Assembly: GCF_900129485.1 (NCBI RefSeq)
Contig: NZ_FQVW01000018.1
Span: 1 to 56,049 of the forward strand
Reading direction: 5' to 3'
DNA: 56,049 nt
DNA from: Ornithinibacillus halophilus
GTDB lineage: Bacteria > Bacillota > Bacilli > Bacillales > Amphibacillaceae
The notes below the pieces were generated by a model, which was not told the origin of the DNA, did not search any database, and was given only the letters and a program-made list of their open reading frames with translations. Made by a program: the position numbers and the translations under genes. Of this stretch, positions 9,182-18,416 are shown one piece after another (positions within the stretch are counted from its first letter, which is position 1; each line of letters begins with the position of its first letter).

Positions 9182-9613
9182 ATGAAAATAAATATTACTA
9201 AAAAGCAATACAAACTGTTGACTGAGTTGCTTTATTTGGGAGAATGGACGGCAAATTCATGGAGAACTGATGGTGACCGTTTTAAGGAATATGAAGAAAT
9301 TGTTCAGTATTTCAACTCCTTTGCAAAAGATTTTGGTTTTGATGATGTGATTGCATACGATCAGAGTATGGGAGATTATTTTCATACGCTTGAATTTGAA
9401 AAAACAGTAGAACCATTTATTCAAGAAAATGATAATGAAGTATTTTGGAATCAGCTTACTTATCGCCTTGCCAAAAGAGAACTTAATAATTTAAAAGAAA
9501 AACCAAAGACACAAGATGAGTATATAAATAAGCTTTTTGAGATAGAAGAAAAGTATGAAATTGAATTTGAAAAAAATGGAATAAAAAGCCTACATATTAA
9601 AGGAATGGAATAA
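9182..9613 (+). CDS. Conserved-looking small cytosolic protein, function unknown
   Basis: I do not recognise this 143-residue protein. The start is fixed by a perfect AGGAGGA site 8 nt before ATG 9182; the 51-nt upstream extension of the frame includes that SD and is not coding. The protein is soluble, acidic and alpha-helical. It has aromatic-rich segments (LLYLGEWTANSWRT, EYEEIVQYFNSFAKDFGF) and a charged C-terminal helix (FEIEEKYEIEFEKNG). Short acidic proteins of this look occur as single genes in bacilli. It is divergent from the SulP gene and followed by a repeat array. No function is proposed. Confidence 0.8.
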   Translation: MKINITKKQYKLLTELLYLGEWTANSWRTDGDRFKEYEEIVQYFNSFAKDFGFDDVIAYDQSMGDYFHTLEFEKTVEPFIQENDNEVFWNQLTYRLAKRELNNLKEKPKTQDEYINKLFEIEEKYEIEFEKNGIKSLHIKGME

Positions 9614-9671
9614 TAATAGAAATAGTAAGTGACAGTTCACCTTGCCTGTTTTTTTAGTAGGGTGTGGGGGA

Positions 9672-9942
9672 AATCGCTCCACCCTAGTGGAATTCGCTCG
9701 TAAACAGTAGAAACTTGCTCCTTCCAAGGATGAATTCGCTCCACACGGGTGGAAGTCGCTCCCCAACCAAGCTTATTCGCTCCATACTAAAGGGTATTCG
9801 CTCCCCATCCAAAGAAAATCGCTCCTTCAAGACTTCCAATTTATTACATCCCAAAGGAATCAATAAAAGAAACAGAAAAGAGACAAGTCATATTACAGAC
9901 TTGCCTCTAAAAATCGACATAAATCGGGAAGTGACAGGCACC
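9672..9942. repeat. MITE-like copy E: TTCGCTCC array, hairpin and terminal repeat
   Basis: About eight units at a spacing near 21 bp carry TTCGCTCC or TTCGCTCG with changing 13-nt spacers (9672-9832). They are followed by a hairpin (9880-9907) and the terminal sequence CGGGAAGTGACAGGCACC (9925-9942), which ends 11 bp from the stop codon of the J-like gene. It fills most of the 340-bp gap; no gene seen. Confidence 0.8.
9880..9907 (-). terminator. Terminator of the chaperone operon, carried in a repeat
   Basis: GAGACAAGTC pairs with GACTTGCCTC around 8 nt; on the minus strand a T-rich tract (TTTTCTGTTTCTTTT) follows. The same hairpin type sits in repeat copy D at 18344-18376, so the terminator appears to belong to the mobile repeat. 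Confidence 0.6.
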
Positions 9943-9953
9943 CCCGGTCCCGA

Positions 9954-11117
9954 CTATAATCCCGAGAGTATAATCAATCCAACAATAACAATGACGATTA
10001 GGCATCCGATGGCTTGCAGGATGCGTTTTCCATAGAAGTAGTAGACAAATCCTGCGATGATGCCAACGATTGGTGTAGCAATAATAGAAAGTATAATTCC
10101 AATAATAACTGCTGCAAATCCGCTTCCACCAATATCTTTTTCATCACTATAATCGTTTTGTTGATAGTTTCGTGATGTATTTGCCGTCGTTGCTGCTGTT
10201 TCTTGTCTTGCATAGTTTTGGTTTGTTTGTTCTGGGTATCGTTTTAAATATGTTCTCACCCATCGATTGATTTCCGGATAATTATCCGTATTCAGTTTAT
10301 CTACGGTTAGAATTAAATCCCTTGCGATTGGACTATTCGGATGAGCACCTTCACAGTCCCTCATTATAATATCCATTAACGCTTCTCGTTCTTCCTCATT
10401 TCGAGGGAGAAGTCGAATGCGCCCAATGATCTTTTTCTTTTTAAAGTCATTGCCCAATTCACTATAGATAAATGCCAACTGAGTCATGATGTTGTAATCG
10501 TCCAACGTATCCGAATTCGAATCAAGGCGATTTTCAAGTAAACGCATCGCTTCATCGAACTGATTTAAATTCAAATAGACCTGTGACAAATTCAAATAGT
10601 AATTCGACTCATTTGGATTCATGCGAATTAATTCTTTGTACTGCTTCTTCGCATTATAATGATCGCCTATATTGAGATAGCTTAATCCTAAATATGCACG
10701 ATACGTCTCGTGATTCGGTTCTTTTAACACGAGTTGATATAAAACGCGCTTGGATTGTTGGTAATCTTGTAAACCAAAATAACAAATTGCCTTTGCAAAT
10801 TGGAAATCTGCATCCTCAGAATAAGCATGTTCCATTCCGTGTATTTGGTCCAGGGCCGAATGAAACTGTTCTTGGTTAATTGTGCCCCATACCTCTTGCA
10901 TGAAGGTTTCATAATTCCCATCTACTTGCCCGTTTCGATCATAGGCATCCCTTTTTTCAGGGTCCCGCAAAACTTCAAATGCCTCTCTGATTAATTGAAA
11001 TTCTTCAGGATGGGTCTCATTCGAGTATTGCCGAATTTTTCTGGCATATGCTTTTTTTATTTCGGGCAGGGTTGCATCTTCTGGTACCCCTAGTATTTCA
11101 TAATAATTTCCTGTCAT
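9954..11117 (-). CDS. J-like domain/TPR membrane protein without HPD
   Basis: This 387-residue protein has an N-terminal J-like domain (residues 4-62: YYEILGVPEDATLPEIKKAY to DAYDRNG), tetratricopeptide-type helices (about 70-230), a Gln/Thr/Asn-rich linker (about 295-325) and two C-terminal membrane helices. The HPD tripeptide that lets J domains stimulate Hsp70 ATPase is absent: the aligned residues are SNE (RQYSNETHPEEF). It may tether or scaffold rather than activate the DnaK homologue encoded two genes upstream in the operon. Its ATG overlaps the preceding stop codon (ATGA), showing translational coupling. This is the last gene of the six-gene operon. Confidence 0.88.
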   Translation of the reverse strand: MTGNYYEILGVPEDATLPEIKKAYARKIRQYSNETHPEEFQLIREAFEVLRDPEKRDAYDRNGQVDGNYETFMQEVWGTINQEQFHSALDQIHGMEHAYSEDADFQFAKAICYFGLQDYQQSKRVLYQLVLKEPNHETYRAYLGLSYLNIGDHYNAKKQYKELIRMNPNESNYYLNLSQVYLNLNQFDEAMRLLENRLDSNSDTLDDYNIMTQLAFIYSELGNDFKKKKIIGRIRLLPRNEEEREALMDIIMRDCEGAHPNSPIARDLILTVDKLNTDNYPEINRWVRTYLKRYPEQTNQNYARQETAATTANTSRNYQQNDYSDEKDIGGSGFAAVIIGIILSIIATPIVGIIAGFVYYFYGKRILQAIGCLIVIVIVGLIILSGL

Positions 11118-12391
11118 GATTGTTCCTCCATGAGAGCTTGCTTCATGCTACTTGCGCGTTTTGCTGTCCATTCACCGTCAAATGATTGCAGCAACTCATC
11201 AAGAATCGGCAATGCTTGTTGTACTTCCCCTTGATCAACCAAAAATTCTGCTTGCTTCAGCAAAACATCATCATAATATGGAGAATTTGGATAATTCTCT
11301 AGAAAACTAGCAAATAGTTCTTCATTATTACGCATGTCCCCTAGCATTTGATTGGATACAATTAAATAATACAATGAATCATCGGCTACGTAATTCTCTT
11401 GGTTTAAGAAATAACTATCTTCAAAATAAGAAGCAGCAGCTTGATAATTTCCGTTAACAAAAGCAAGTCTACCATCGTTATATGATTGAATGCTTGCTTG
11501 ATTGATGACATGATCGAGTGGAATGTTCGCTACTTCAAATAGTTTCTCATGAAAAGTTAAACTTTGTTCCAGTTCCTCTTTTTCTTGTTGAAGGCGATCT
11601 AAGTCTTCTGACTGACTGTCATTTACGGCTGTTGCTTCTGCAAGCTTCTGTTCCACTTCTTCCAAATAAGCACTTGTCGCCACATCAGGGTCATTGTCGT
11701 TCGTCTCTTCAGCAACTTCATCGTTATTCGAATCAACTTGACTGACTGATGGCTGTGAATCTTCCCCTATAAACTGTCCACCAAAGGCTCCAACAGCTAC
11801 TGCCAACACAAGACCTGCTGCTAGTTTCACTCCACCAAAACGATTCTTTTTAATAGAAACCACTTGCTGCACAGATTCTGAGCGTCTCTTAAGAAGGGGT
11901 TTCACTTCCTTAGAGCGAGAAACATAAACCGGTAAATTAGCGATTATCTCATCAAACATTTCATGCTCATCCAAATAAAGTAACACTAATAAATACGCCT
12001 GATAAAAGGACACCGGGAGAGGGAAGTCCTCAGACTGCCTTCCCACCACTTTTTCAAGCCTGTCTTTAGCTTTTGAGAAATCCTCCTGTTGGATGAAATC
12101 AATGGCCTCATTATACGAACGATAAAACTGTTGATATGTTTCTAGTTTCTCTCTAACACTCGCTCTTTTCTGAATAACCTGTGGTACTTTTTCCTCGCTT
12201 AGCCCATTCCACCGTTCCAACGCTACAAATGGGTTCCCTGTCGCTGCTTCCAGTAACCCCATCATCCAGTTTCCTTCCTGATGATTCGGGTAACGAGAGA
12301 GAATATTCCTAAGGGAAGATTTAGCAGATTCATAATCTTCTTGTTCAATAAACTGCAATGTTTTTTGATAGATTTGTTGATATTCGTTCAT
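11114..12391 (-). CDS. Membrane-anchored TPR/coiled-coil protein of the chaperone module
   Basis: This 425-residue protein is bitopic. Residues 1-180 are helical repeats (TPR-like, cytosolic) ending in the basic KKNR; residues 187-208 form one membrane segment (LAAGLVLAVAVGAFGG). The outside part has an acidic linker, a coiled coil (about 240-285, LEEVEQKLAEATAVNDSQSE) and YbgF/TolA-type TPRs (about 300-420, AFVNGNYQAAASYFEDSYF). It lies between the Hsp70 gene (11 bp gap) and the terminal J-like membrane protein (4-bp overlap). It probably links the cytosolic chaperones to the membrane or cell surface; that is inference from topology and operon position. Confidence 0.85.
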   Translation of the reverse strand: MNEYQQIYQKTLQFIEQEDYESAKSSLRNILSRYPNHQEGNWMMGLLEAATGNPFVALERWNGLSEEKVPQVIQKRASVREKLETYQQFYRSYNEAIDFIQQEDFSKAKDRLEKVVGRQSEDFPLPVSFYQAYLLVLLYLDEHEMFDEIIANLPVYVSRSKEVKPLLKRRSESVQQVVSIKKNRFGGVKLAAGLVLAVAVGAFGGQFIGEDSQPSVSQVDSNNDEVAEETNDNDPDVATSAYLEEVEQKLAEATAVNDSQSEDLDRLQQEKEELEQSLTFHEKLFEVANIPLDHVINQASIQSYNDGRLAFVNGNYQAAASYFEDSYFLNQENYVADDSLYYLIVSNQMLGDMRNNEELFASFLENYPNSPYYDDVLLKQAEFLVDQGEVQQALPILDELLQSFDGEWTAKRASSMKQALMEEQS

Positions 12392-12402
12392 AACGCTACC
12401 TA

Positions 12403-14139
12403 CTAAACTAGCTCGATAAGAAGATCGGTCAATTCATCTTCGTATTTTTCAACATTCGAACGGTTATTTTCAGCAAGGGCTTGTTTTAATTTCGCTAATA
12501 AATCCTCAATACGTGCTTTATCACTACCTGACGCATCATTCATCACTTTTTCCGCACGATAAATAACAGCTTTCACATCTTGATATAGCTCAGAATCCTG
12601 CCAGTCTTGTTCTAGACGTTCTTTTGCAGCTGCCACTTCACTTTCAGAAATACCGCCACCCTGGGTAGTTACAATCTGAGACAACTTATTACCAGTACTG
12701 TTAACAATAGCTTCTACCTGAAGGTTTCCGTTAATATCATATTGGAAGGAAATATCAATGCTTTCTTGTCCTCTTGGTTTTGGTGGGACACCGTCAAGTT
12801 TTAAGGAAGTAATGTGAACATTTTGCTCTACTTTTGGTTGTTCCCCTTGATAAATTGAAATATCTACTCCTACCTGGTTATCGGTCGTTGTAAAATATCG
12901 TTTCGTTTTCTTTGTGGGAATCGTTGTATTTCTTGGGATAATTGGGTCAAAATAACCAGAAACGTCACGGCCACCAACGTCTTTTACAATTTCAATTCCC
13001 AATGTGTATGGAGCAACGTCTGTTACCATTAATCCATTGCTCGCTCCGATGTCTCCACTCTTAATTCCTGCTTGAACGGCTGCACCTAAAGCAACTGTTT
13101 CATCCGGATTAATATCTTTTCGTGGAACTTTGTTGAAGGCTTTCTCAACGATTTCTTGAACATAAGGAATTCGAGTAGAACCACCAATTAAAAGAACTTC
13201 ATGGATATCACTGTGCGTTAACTTCGCATCCTCTAGTGCTTTATCAACTTCTACCAATGTCGAATCTGCTAGATCTTTAATCAGTCCCTCAAACTCTCCA
13301 CGGGTAATTTCTAACTGCAAGGTAATCGGCAAATTATTATGAATGGCGATATATGGCAAATTAATTTGTGCCGATACTTGGGAAGATAAAGTCTTTTTCG
13401 CATTTTCTGCTTCTTCTTTAATTCTCCATTTACGTTGAAGGATTTCTTCTTCAGATCCTAGCGTTAGTAAATCAACACCATGTTGTTTCTTCGCCTGTTC
13501 AAGGATCCAGTCCAATATCGCATTGTCAAAGTCCATTCCACCAAGCTTGTTATTCCCTGCACTCGCTTTTACTTCTACGACTCCTTCAAAAATCTCGACA
13601 ACTGATACGTCAAACGTACCACCACCAAGGTCATACACTAGAAGGTTTTGATCTTTATCCATATTTTCATAACCATAAGCAATCGCAGCTGCAGTAGGCT
13701 CATTAATAATTCGTTCCACTTTAAAGCCAGCTAGTTCCCCTGCTCTTTGTGTTGCTTTACGTTGCTGATCAGAGAAATAAGCAGGAACGGTAATAACCGC
13801 TTCTTTAATTACCGTATTTAATGTATCCTCTGCATGCTCTTTCAAGTATTTCAAAATACGGGCAGCAATTTCTTCTGGATGGTATTCTTTACCAGCGACT
13901 TTTACTTTTTCATCTGTACCCATTAAACGCTTAACTTCCATTACCGTCGTATTCGCATACGTAGCAATCCCATTTTTTGCTATTTGTCCAATAATGATTT
14001 CTCCAGTATTTGGTTGAATCTGAAAAACAGACGGTGTAGTACGATGTCCATCTTTATTCTCTAAGATAACTGGTTCTTCATCCTTTAAATATGCCATTGC
14101 TGAGTTTGTTGTTCCTAAGTCAATTCCTAAAATTGCCAT
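12403..14139 (-). CDS. Accessory Hsp70 (DnaK-like chaperone)
   Basis: This 578-residue Hsp70 is about 30 residues shorter than housekeeping DnaK. The ATPase domain (1-370) has ILGIDLGTTNSA, the linker-side DLGGGTFDVSVVEI and LLIGGSTRIPYVQ. The substrate domain (about 390-500) contains KKTKRYFTTTDNQ. The helical lid is short and lacks a C-terminal EEVD-like tail. SD AGGGGGAA precedes the ATG. It is not in the usual hrcA-grpE-dnaK-dnaJ setting: it sits with a divergent GrpE, an AAA+ ATPase and HPD-less J-like proteins, so it is likely a dedicated second Hsp70. No CIRCE-like element was seen near it. Confidence 0.93.
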   Translation of the reverse strand: MAILGIDLGTTNSAMAYLKDEEPVILENKDGHRTTPSVFQIQPNTGEIIIGQIAKNGIATYANTTVMEVKRLMGTDEKVKVAGKEYHPEEIAARILKYLKEHAEDTLNTVIKEAVITVPAYFSDQQRKATQRAGELAGFKVERIINEPTAAAIAYGYENMDKDQNLLVYDLGGGTFDVSVVEIFEGVVEVKASAGNNKLGGMDFDNAILDWILEQAKKQHGVDLLTLGSEEEILQRKWRIKEEAENAKKTLSSQVSAQINLPYIAIHNNLPITLQLEITRGEFEGLIKDLADSTLVEVDKALEDAKLTHSDIHEVLLIGGSTRIPYVQEIVEKAFNKVPRKDINPDETVALGAAVQAGIKSGDIGASNGLMVTDVAPYTLGIEIVKDVGGRDVSGYFDPIIPRNTTIPTKKTKRYFTTTDNQVGVDISIYQGEQPKVEQNVHITSLKLDGVPPKPRGQESIDISFQYDINGNLQVEAIVNSTGNKLSQIVTTQGGGISESEVAAAKERLEQDWQDSELYQDVKAVIYRAEKVMNDASGSDKARIEDLLAKLKQALAENNRSNVEKYEDELTDLLIELV

Positions 14140-14151
14140 TAAAAATTCCCC

Positions 14152-15051
14152 CTATGAAATCGTAATTACTCTTGCTTTTCGTATTAGTTCTTGGTTATCG
14201 ACATAACGGAATCCTCGTTGCGCTACCGTATGCACGTGGTATTGTTCAATTTCTGTCTCGCTATCAGCTGGAACTGCACCAATACTTTCCATAACTTTCC
14301 CATCAAACATGTGATGCAGGGCTGGAACCTCTTCAATTCCCATTTCTGATAATAATCGAAGGGCATTGTTCACTGCTATTTGGACAGATTCCTTCCATGT
14401 TTCGTCAATATCAACCTTTTCGACACTTTGTAGAATTTGGTCCAGTTGATCAAACGTATTTAATAAGGTTTGAATATAAACATCATCTAAGGTATTTCCT
14501 TCTTCCTTTTCATCTTCATCCATTAAGGAATCTAGCTGCGCTTGTAGTTCCTGAATCATTTTAAACGTTGCCCTATTCCCTTTTTTCACATCGTCTTTGA
14601 TGGCCCCAATGATTTCTTCTAAATTCGTGGATGCTGCTTGTTCTTCACCTTTCTCCGGAATTTCCGGAGTAGGCATCTTTACAAGGCGCATTAGTTCTTC
14701 TTTTATATCTGTTTGGCCTTCGATCGTCAATGTTACCTCTTCCCTTCCTAACTGTTTCAGTGCACTAGTATATTGGTCAATTAATTGCATTTCTGATTTT
14801 TTTATCGCTCCTACCCATTCCACGGATGGTTGAAATACGTTACGAACCTCTATGAAATAATCGCAGAAAATAAGATAGATTGAAATGGTATTATATTGTA
14901 GTGTTAATCGATAAAACGATTGGAGGTCTTGCTGCACTTCTTCCATTTCCGAACTACAATCCTTTTGCTTTTGATTTGCTTCGACTTCAAAATCTTCTTT
15001 TTTCTTTACCAAATCAATGACTTTCAATTGCTCTTGATCGTCTTTGTTCAC
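14152..15051 (-). CDS. GrpE-like nucleotide exchange factor, extended N-terminus
   Basis: This 299-residue protein ends in a GrpE-like head domain (about residues 225-295: SEMGIEEVPALHHMFDGKVMES, then HTVAQRGFRYVDNQELIRKARV), preceded by long coiled coils. GrpE is normally about 190 residues; the extra N-terminal 100 include a hydrophobic/aromatic stretch (LQYNTISIYLIFCDYFIEV) that could pack on a partner. It presumably exchanges nucleotide on the Hsp70 encoded 12 bp downstream. The GTG start at 15051 is supported by GGAGGGGGT 6 nt upstream and lies inside the end of the AAA+ gene (38-nt overlap), so the two are translationally coupled. Confidence 0.82.
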   Translation of the reverse strand: MNKDDQEQLKVIDLVKKKEDFEVEANQKQKDCSSEMEEVQQDLQSFYRLTLQYNTISIYLIFCDYFIEVRNVFQPSVEWVGAIKKSEMQLIDQYTSALKQLGREEVTLTIEGQTDIKEELMRLVKMPTPEIPEKGEEQAASTNLEEIIGAIKDDVKKGNRATFKMIQELQAQLDSLMDEDEKEEGNTLDDVYIQTLLNTFDQLDQILQSVEKVDIDETWKESVQIAVNNALRLLSEMGIEEVPALHHMFDGKVMESIGAVPADSETEIEQYHVHTVAQRGFRYVDNQELIRKARVITIS

Positions 15052-16483
15052 TAGATACCCCCTCCGTCATTTCTCGTTCTATTACTCGCATAATATCAGC
15101 ATCAAGAAGTGATAAATCAATCCCTGTCATACCGTTGTTCACATCTGACACCGTACTACTTGCTTTGTTTAAGACGGCATCTTCTAAAATATTACGAACA
15201 AGACGCCCGTTCCCATGGGTATGTGGATTTTTAAGAACACTTTTCTGAAGTATATTTCGTAAAATATCTTGAGCATCTTTCTCCATTTTATATTGCATTT
15301 CTTGGAGCAAAAGTGTGCTTATATCCATTAGCTCATCAACGGTGTAATCATGGAAATGAATATGATTTTTGATTCTGGAACGAAGCCCCGGATTGGACTT
15401 TAAAAAAGCATCCATTTCTTTTGGATATCCAGCAAAAATAATGACGAGTCGCTGACGATTATCTTCCATCGCCTTTACAATCGTATCAATGGCCTCAATT
15501 CCAAAGTCATTTTGGGAAGAACGAGTTAGACTATACGCTTCATCGATGAATAACACCCCATCCATCGCTTCTTGAATTTTTTTCCCCGTCTTTACAGCCG
15601 TCTGCCCAACATACTCAGCGACCAAATCCCCACGGTCAACTTCGACTAGATGGCCTTTCTTCAACACACCGAGTGCTTTAAAAATTCGTGCGATTAAGCG
15701 AGCAACTGTCGTTTTTCCCGTTCCCGGATTCCCTGCAAAAACCATATGCAAGCTTAAGTCATCAGACTTAAATCCTTGATCCTGACGCAGTCGATTAAAC
15801 ACGACCCAATCGGAAATTTCCTTCACACTATTTTTTACTTCATGTAAACCAATAAGCTGATTCATTTCGGCAAGGACTTGTTCTAGACTTTCACTTTCCT
15901 CAGGATTCTCCTGGGTAAACTGGGAGAGTACTTTGTCGTTCTCAATCGCCTTCTCCATTTCGTCAATCCATCCGAGGACATAGTTCGTCTGGTCTGTCTT
16001 CGTTCCCTCCGACTCTGCCACCCGCACAGCGAATTTTGCACGCCTTACTGCTGCAAGCACCTCATGGACATTGGACTTATTGACATAATCCATATTTTCA
16101 GTTATTTCACGATCAACTTTTAATAGATTTTTTCGGAGGGTCACATGGGCATATTGAAAATAATTTTCTGGAAGTTCATGGTGATATTGTAAGGCTGTTA
16201 ATCGATGAAGCTCGGCACGTTCAATATCATGGTTTTGCTCAAACAGTTTTGCCAACCAAATATGCCACTCGGCAAGCTTTTTATCGACTTCTGCTTTCAA
16301 CACCTGATATTCACGGCTTTGTGCCTCTGTCCGTTGAAATTCCTGTATTCTTGTCCGCATGCGATAAGCACGCAATAAATGATAATGAATCATCGCTTCA
16401 TTTTCTTCTTGTAAGCTACCCTCGATATCTTCGATTAAATCATCGAAGGAGTGCTGCAATAGATGTAATTTTTCATTTTGCAT
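15014..16483 (-). CDS. AAA+ ATPase of the CbbX/SpoVK type
   Basis: This 489-residue protein has a helical N-terminal region (1-200) and an AAA+ module. Walker A is GNPGTGKT (251-258), Walker B is LFIDEA (311-316), followed by AYSLTRSSQNDFG and the arginine-finger segment NPGLRSRI. This pattern matches the CbxX/CfqX-SpoVK family of hexameric remodelling ATPases such as Rubisco activase CbbX. The N-terminal helices probably bind clients or the J-like partner encoded 13 bp upstream. No proteolytic domain is present, so remodelling is expected rather than degradation. The C-terminal tail is encoded in the overlap with the grpE-like gene. Confidence 0.9.
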   Translation of the reverse strand: MQNEKLHLLQHSFDDLIEDIEGSLQEENEAMIHYHLLRAYRMRTRIQEFQRTEAQSREYQVLKAEVDKKLAEWHIWLAKLFEQNHDIERAELHRLTALQYHHELPENYFQYAHVTLRKNLLKVDREITENMDYVNKSNVHEVLAAVRRAKFAVRVAESEGTKTDQTNYVLGWIDEMEKAIENDKVLSQFTQENPEESESLEQVLAEMNQLIGLHEVKNSVKEISDWVVFNRLRQDQGFKSDDLSLHMVFAGNPGTGKTTVARLIARIFKALGVLKKGHLVEVDRGDLVAEYVGQTAVKTGKKIQEAMDGVLFIDEAYSLTRSSQNDFGIEAIDTIVKAMEDNRQRLVIIFAGYPKEMDAFLKSNPGLRSRIKNHIHFHDYTVDELMDISTLLLQEMQYKMEKDAQDILRNILQKSVLKNPHTHGNGRLVRNILEDAVLNKASSTVSDVNNGMTGIDLSLLDADIMRVIEREMTEGVSSEQRRSRAIESH

Positions 16484-16496
16484 ACTTATCTCACCT

Positions 16497-17936
16497 TTAC
16501 GTAAGGCTCATACCTTTTAATTTTTCGAAAAAATCTGCATTTAGATCGTATAACGCTGGGTAGGAGGTCTCTATTTGTCGGATCGACTGGTACACTTCAT
16601 GTCTATTGGTATAGCCAATCTCATCCATAATATCGTCAAAATACGTGTCTCTTTCTTCCTGTGAAATTTCTGCTAAGTAAAGAGCAACAAGCCGTTTAAT
16701 TCCATTTGTAATCTGACTATCTTCTTTCATCCGATCATATTGCTGATTTATTTGGTTGTATTTTTTGGCTAGTTTTAAGGAATGCTGGAAGACTTCTTTT
16801 CGAACCTTATACAAATGTGGATAATGGATGACCATTGTTTTGATCGATTGAATAATAGCATGTGGTTTATACATGCACATAAACTCTAGTTCCTGGAAAA
16901 ACTTCTTGCTATATTGATCAAATTCATCCTCATCTACTTCGTTACCATGAAGATACAAAATCAAGATATTTTTTATCGCATCAGCAATTTGCCTATCTTC
17001 CTCTAGTTCGGCCATTTCCTTAAAAATAGGCGCTTTGTTCGAAATTTCTTGCTGAATTTCTAAAACAAACTCGTGAGTTGGGCTGATTTGGGCGGCTTTG
17101 TTGATTAAGCGTTCTGCCATTTCATAACGTTTTGCATTAGACAACCGAATGGCAAGCGATGTTAACTCTCTTGTCACTGTATCTTTTCGGTCTGAATGTT
17201 GTAATGTCCATTCGTCAATTTTAGCGAGCGACCTATCGATTGCTTGCTGATTGTTGCTAACGATATGAACTTCCAGCAGCATGAATATGTAGACAACTGT
17301 TGAGTGGTCCTCTTCGTTTAGGTGCTTCAGTTCCTTTTCGATTGCCTGCTGTGCCTCTGCATATTGCTTGTTTTTCACATAGGCATCAATTATTGACTGA
17401 AAGATGTTGATGTCACTTGAATCGAGCTGTCGTGCTCGGTATAGATATTTGATTCCTTCTTCTAAGCGACCAGCGCTAATCAAAGTTGAACCATAATTAT
17501 ATTGATAGGTTGCGTTTTCTGGGCTTTCTTTCATCAAATGCTCAAACTGTTTATAGGCCTTATCGTATTCTTGGTCATAGGCCAAACTGAGGGCATAATA
17601 ATTTCTAGGCCTTTCCAGAGTAGGCTCAATCATAAGGACTTTTTTAAATGCTTTACCTGCCTTTCTGAACTCGCCTTTTTCCATGAGGGCTTGTCCTGAT
17701 TCAATCAAGAACTGAATTTCTTCCCCGTAGGTAGAAAATGCGTCATATTCCGCTTTCATCTTTTCATTGCTCAATGTTTCATAGGCCTCACGAACTAGAC
17801 GAAACATCTCTGGTTCTCTCTCCGGAGAATGCTGCCGAACCTTCTTGAAATAAGCCTGCTTTATCTGAATTTGCTCAGCGTCTCTATTAATCTCAAGAAC
17901 TTGATAAAAATCCGTTCCCATCATCCCACCAACCAT
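16497..17936 (-). CDS. Cytosolic J-like/TPR protein without HPD, first gene of the chaperone module
   Basis: This 479-residue soluble protein starts with a J-like domain (about residues 8-66: TDFYQVLEINRDAEQIQIKQ to AEYDAF). The HPD position reads SPE (RQHSPEREPEMF), so classical Hsp70 activation is not expected. TPR-like helices follow (about 75-300, e.g. GKAFKKVLMIEPTLERPRNYYALSLAY, split here as two repeats), then further helices to the end. The start is uncertain: ATG 17936 has no clear SD, and ATGs at 17924 and 17921 follow GGTTGGTGGG. A TATAAT -10 box at 17959-17964 fits transcription starting just upstream. Confidence 0.85.
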   Translation of the reverse strand: MVGGMMGTDFYQVLEINRDAEQIQIKQAYFKKVRQHSPEREPEMFRLVREAYETLSNEKMKAEYDAFSTYGEEIQFLIESGQALMEKGEFRKAGKAFKKVLMIEPTLERPRNYYALSLAYDQEYDKAYKQFEHLMKESPENATYQYNYGSTLISAGRLEEGIKYLYRARQLDSSDINIFQSIIDAYVKNKQYAEAQQAIEKELKHLNEEDHSTVVYIFMLLEVHIVSNNQQAIDRSLAKIDEWTLQHSDRKDTVTRELTSLAIRLSNAKRYEMAERLINKAAQISPTHEFVLEIQQEISNKAPIFKEMAELEEDRQIADAIKNILILYLHGNEVDEDEFDQYSKKFFQELEFMCMYKPHAIIQSIKTMVIHYPHLYKVRKEVFQHSLKLAKKYNQINQQYDRMKEDSQITNGIKRLVALYLAEISQEERDTYFDDIMDEIGYTNRHEVYQSIRQIETSYPALYDLNADFFEKLKGMSLT

Positions 17937-17958
17937 TACTATTAGACTATGTAAGACT

Positions 17959-17964
17959 ATTATA
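17959..17964 (-). promoter_or_regulatory. Probable -10 box of the chaperone operon
   Basis: A perfect TATAAT on the minus strand lies 22 nt upstream of the first possible start codon. No good -35 hexamer was found at 16-18 bp, so either another factor is needed or the sigma type differs. Confidence 0.4.
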
Positions 17965-18054
17965 CTACTTATTCTACAATAATTTTAGAGAAAAATGTGG
18001 AAATTTGACACTGCATGAGGAGGACGGTGGGTTGGTTAGGTGTGGCGCACGTCT

Positions 18055-18416
18055 TGGAGTGGGTTCGGTTCGAGGAATTCGCTCGACGATGGGGTAGAGT
18101 CGCTCCTTGGAGGGTGGAATTCGCTCCTGGGGGATGAGAATTTGCTCCTCGGTGTTAGGAATTCGCTCGACAATGGGGTAGAGTCGCTCCTTGGAGGGTG
18201 GAACTCGCTCCATGTTGGGCAAAACTCGCTCCACAATGGGATGAGGTCGCTCCTTGGAAGGTTGAACTCGCTCGCACACATTGTTAACTCGCTCCATGAT
18301 CAGCAAAACTCGCTCCACCAACTTCAAATAAACGTAAAAATAAAGAGACAGGCCATATCATTTCAGACCTGTCTCTTACCTATAGATTCGACAAAAACCG
18401 GGAAGTGACAGGCACC
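18055..18416. repeat. MITE-like copy D: TTCGCTCC array, hairpin and terminal repeat
   Basis: About thirteen 21-bp units with TTCGCTC or CTCGCTCC cores (18055-18322), then a terminator-type hairpin (18344-18376) and the terminal sequence TTCGACAAAAACCGGG plus AAGTGACAGGCACC (18387-18416). Apparent ORFs across the array are artefacts of the 21-bp, stop-free period. The opposite terminal repeat was not found near 17990. Confidence 0.85.
18344..18376 (-). terminator. Terminator downstream of the ABC exporter operon
   Basis: AGAGACAGG pairs perfectly with CCTGTCTCT around 15 nt, and the minus strand continues with TTTATTTTT. It overlaps the end of the small membrane ORF (stop codon at 18363-18365). 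Confidence 0.65.

Noticed and set aside
11114-17936. Housekeeping hrcA-grpE-dnaK-dnaJ locus
   Set aside because: No hrcA, no true dnaJ with HPD, no CIRCE element, and the DnaK and GrpE lengths are atypical.
17974-18408. Protein-coding ORFs with heptapeptide repeats across the TTCGCTCC arrays (also 23072-23492, 42005-42289, 49276-49632)
   Set aside because: Open frames on both strands follow from the stop-free 21-bp repeat; none has an SD or a plausible protein.
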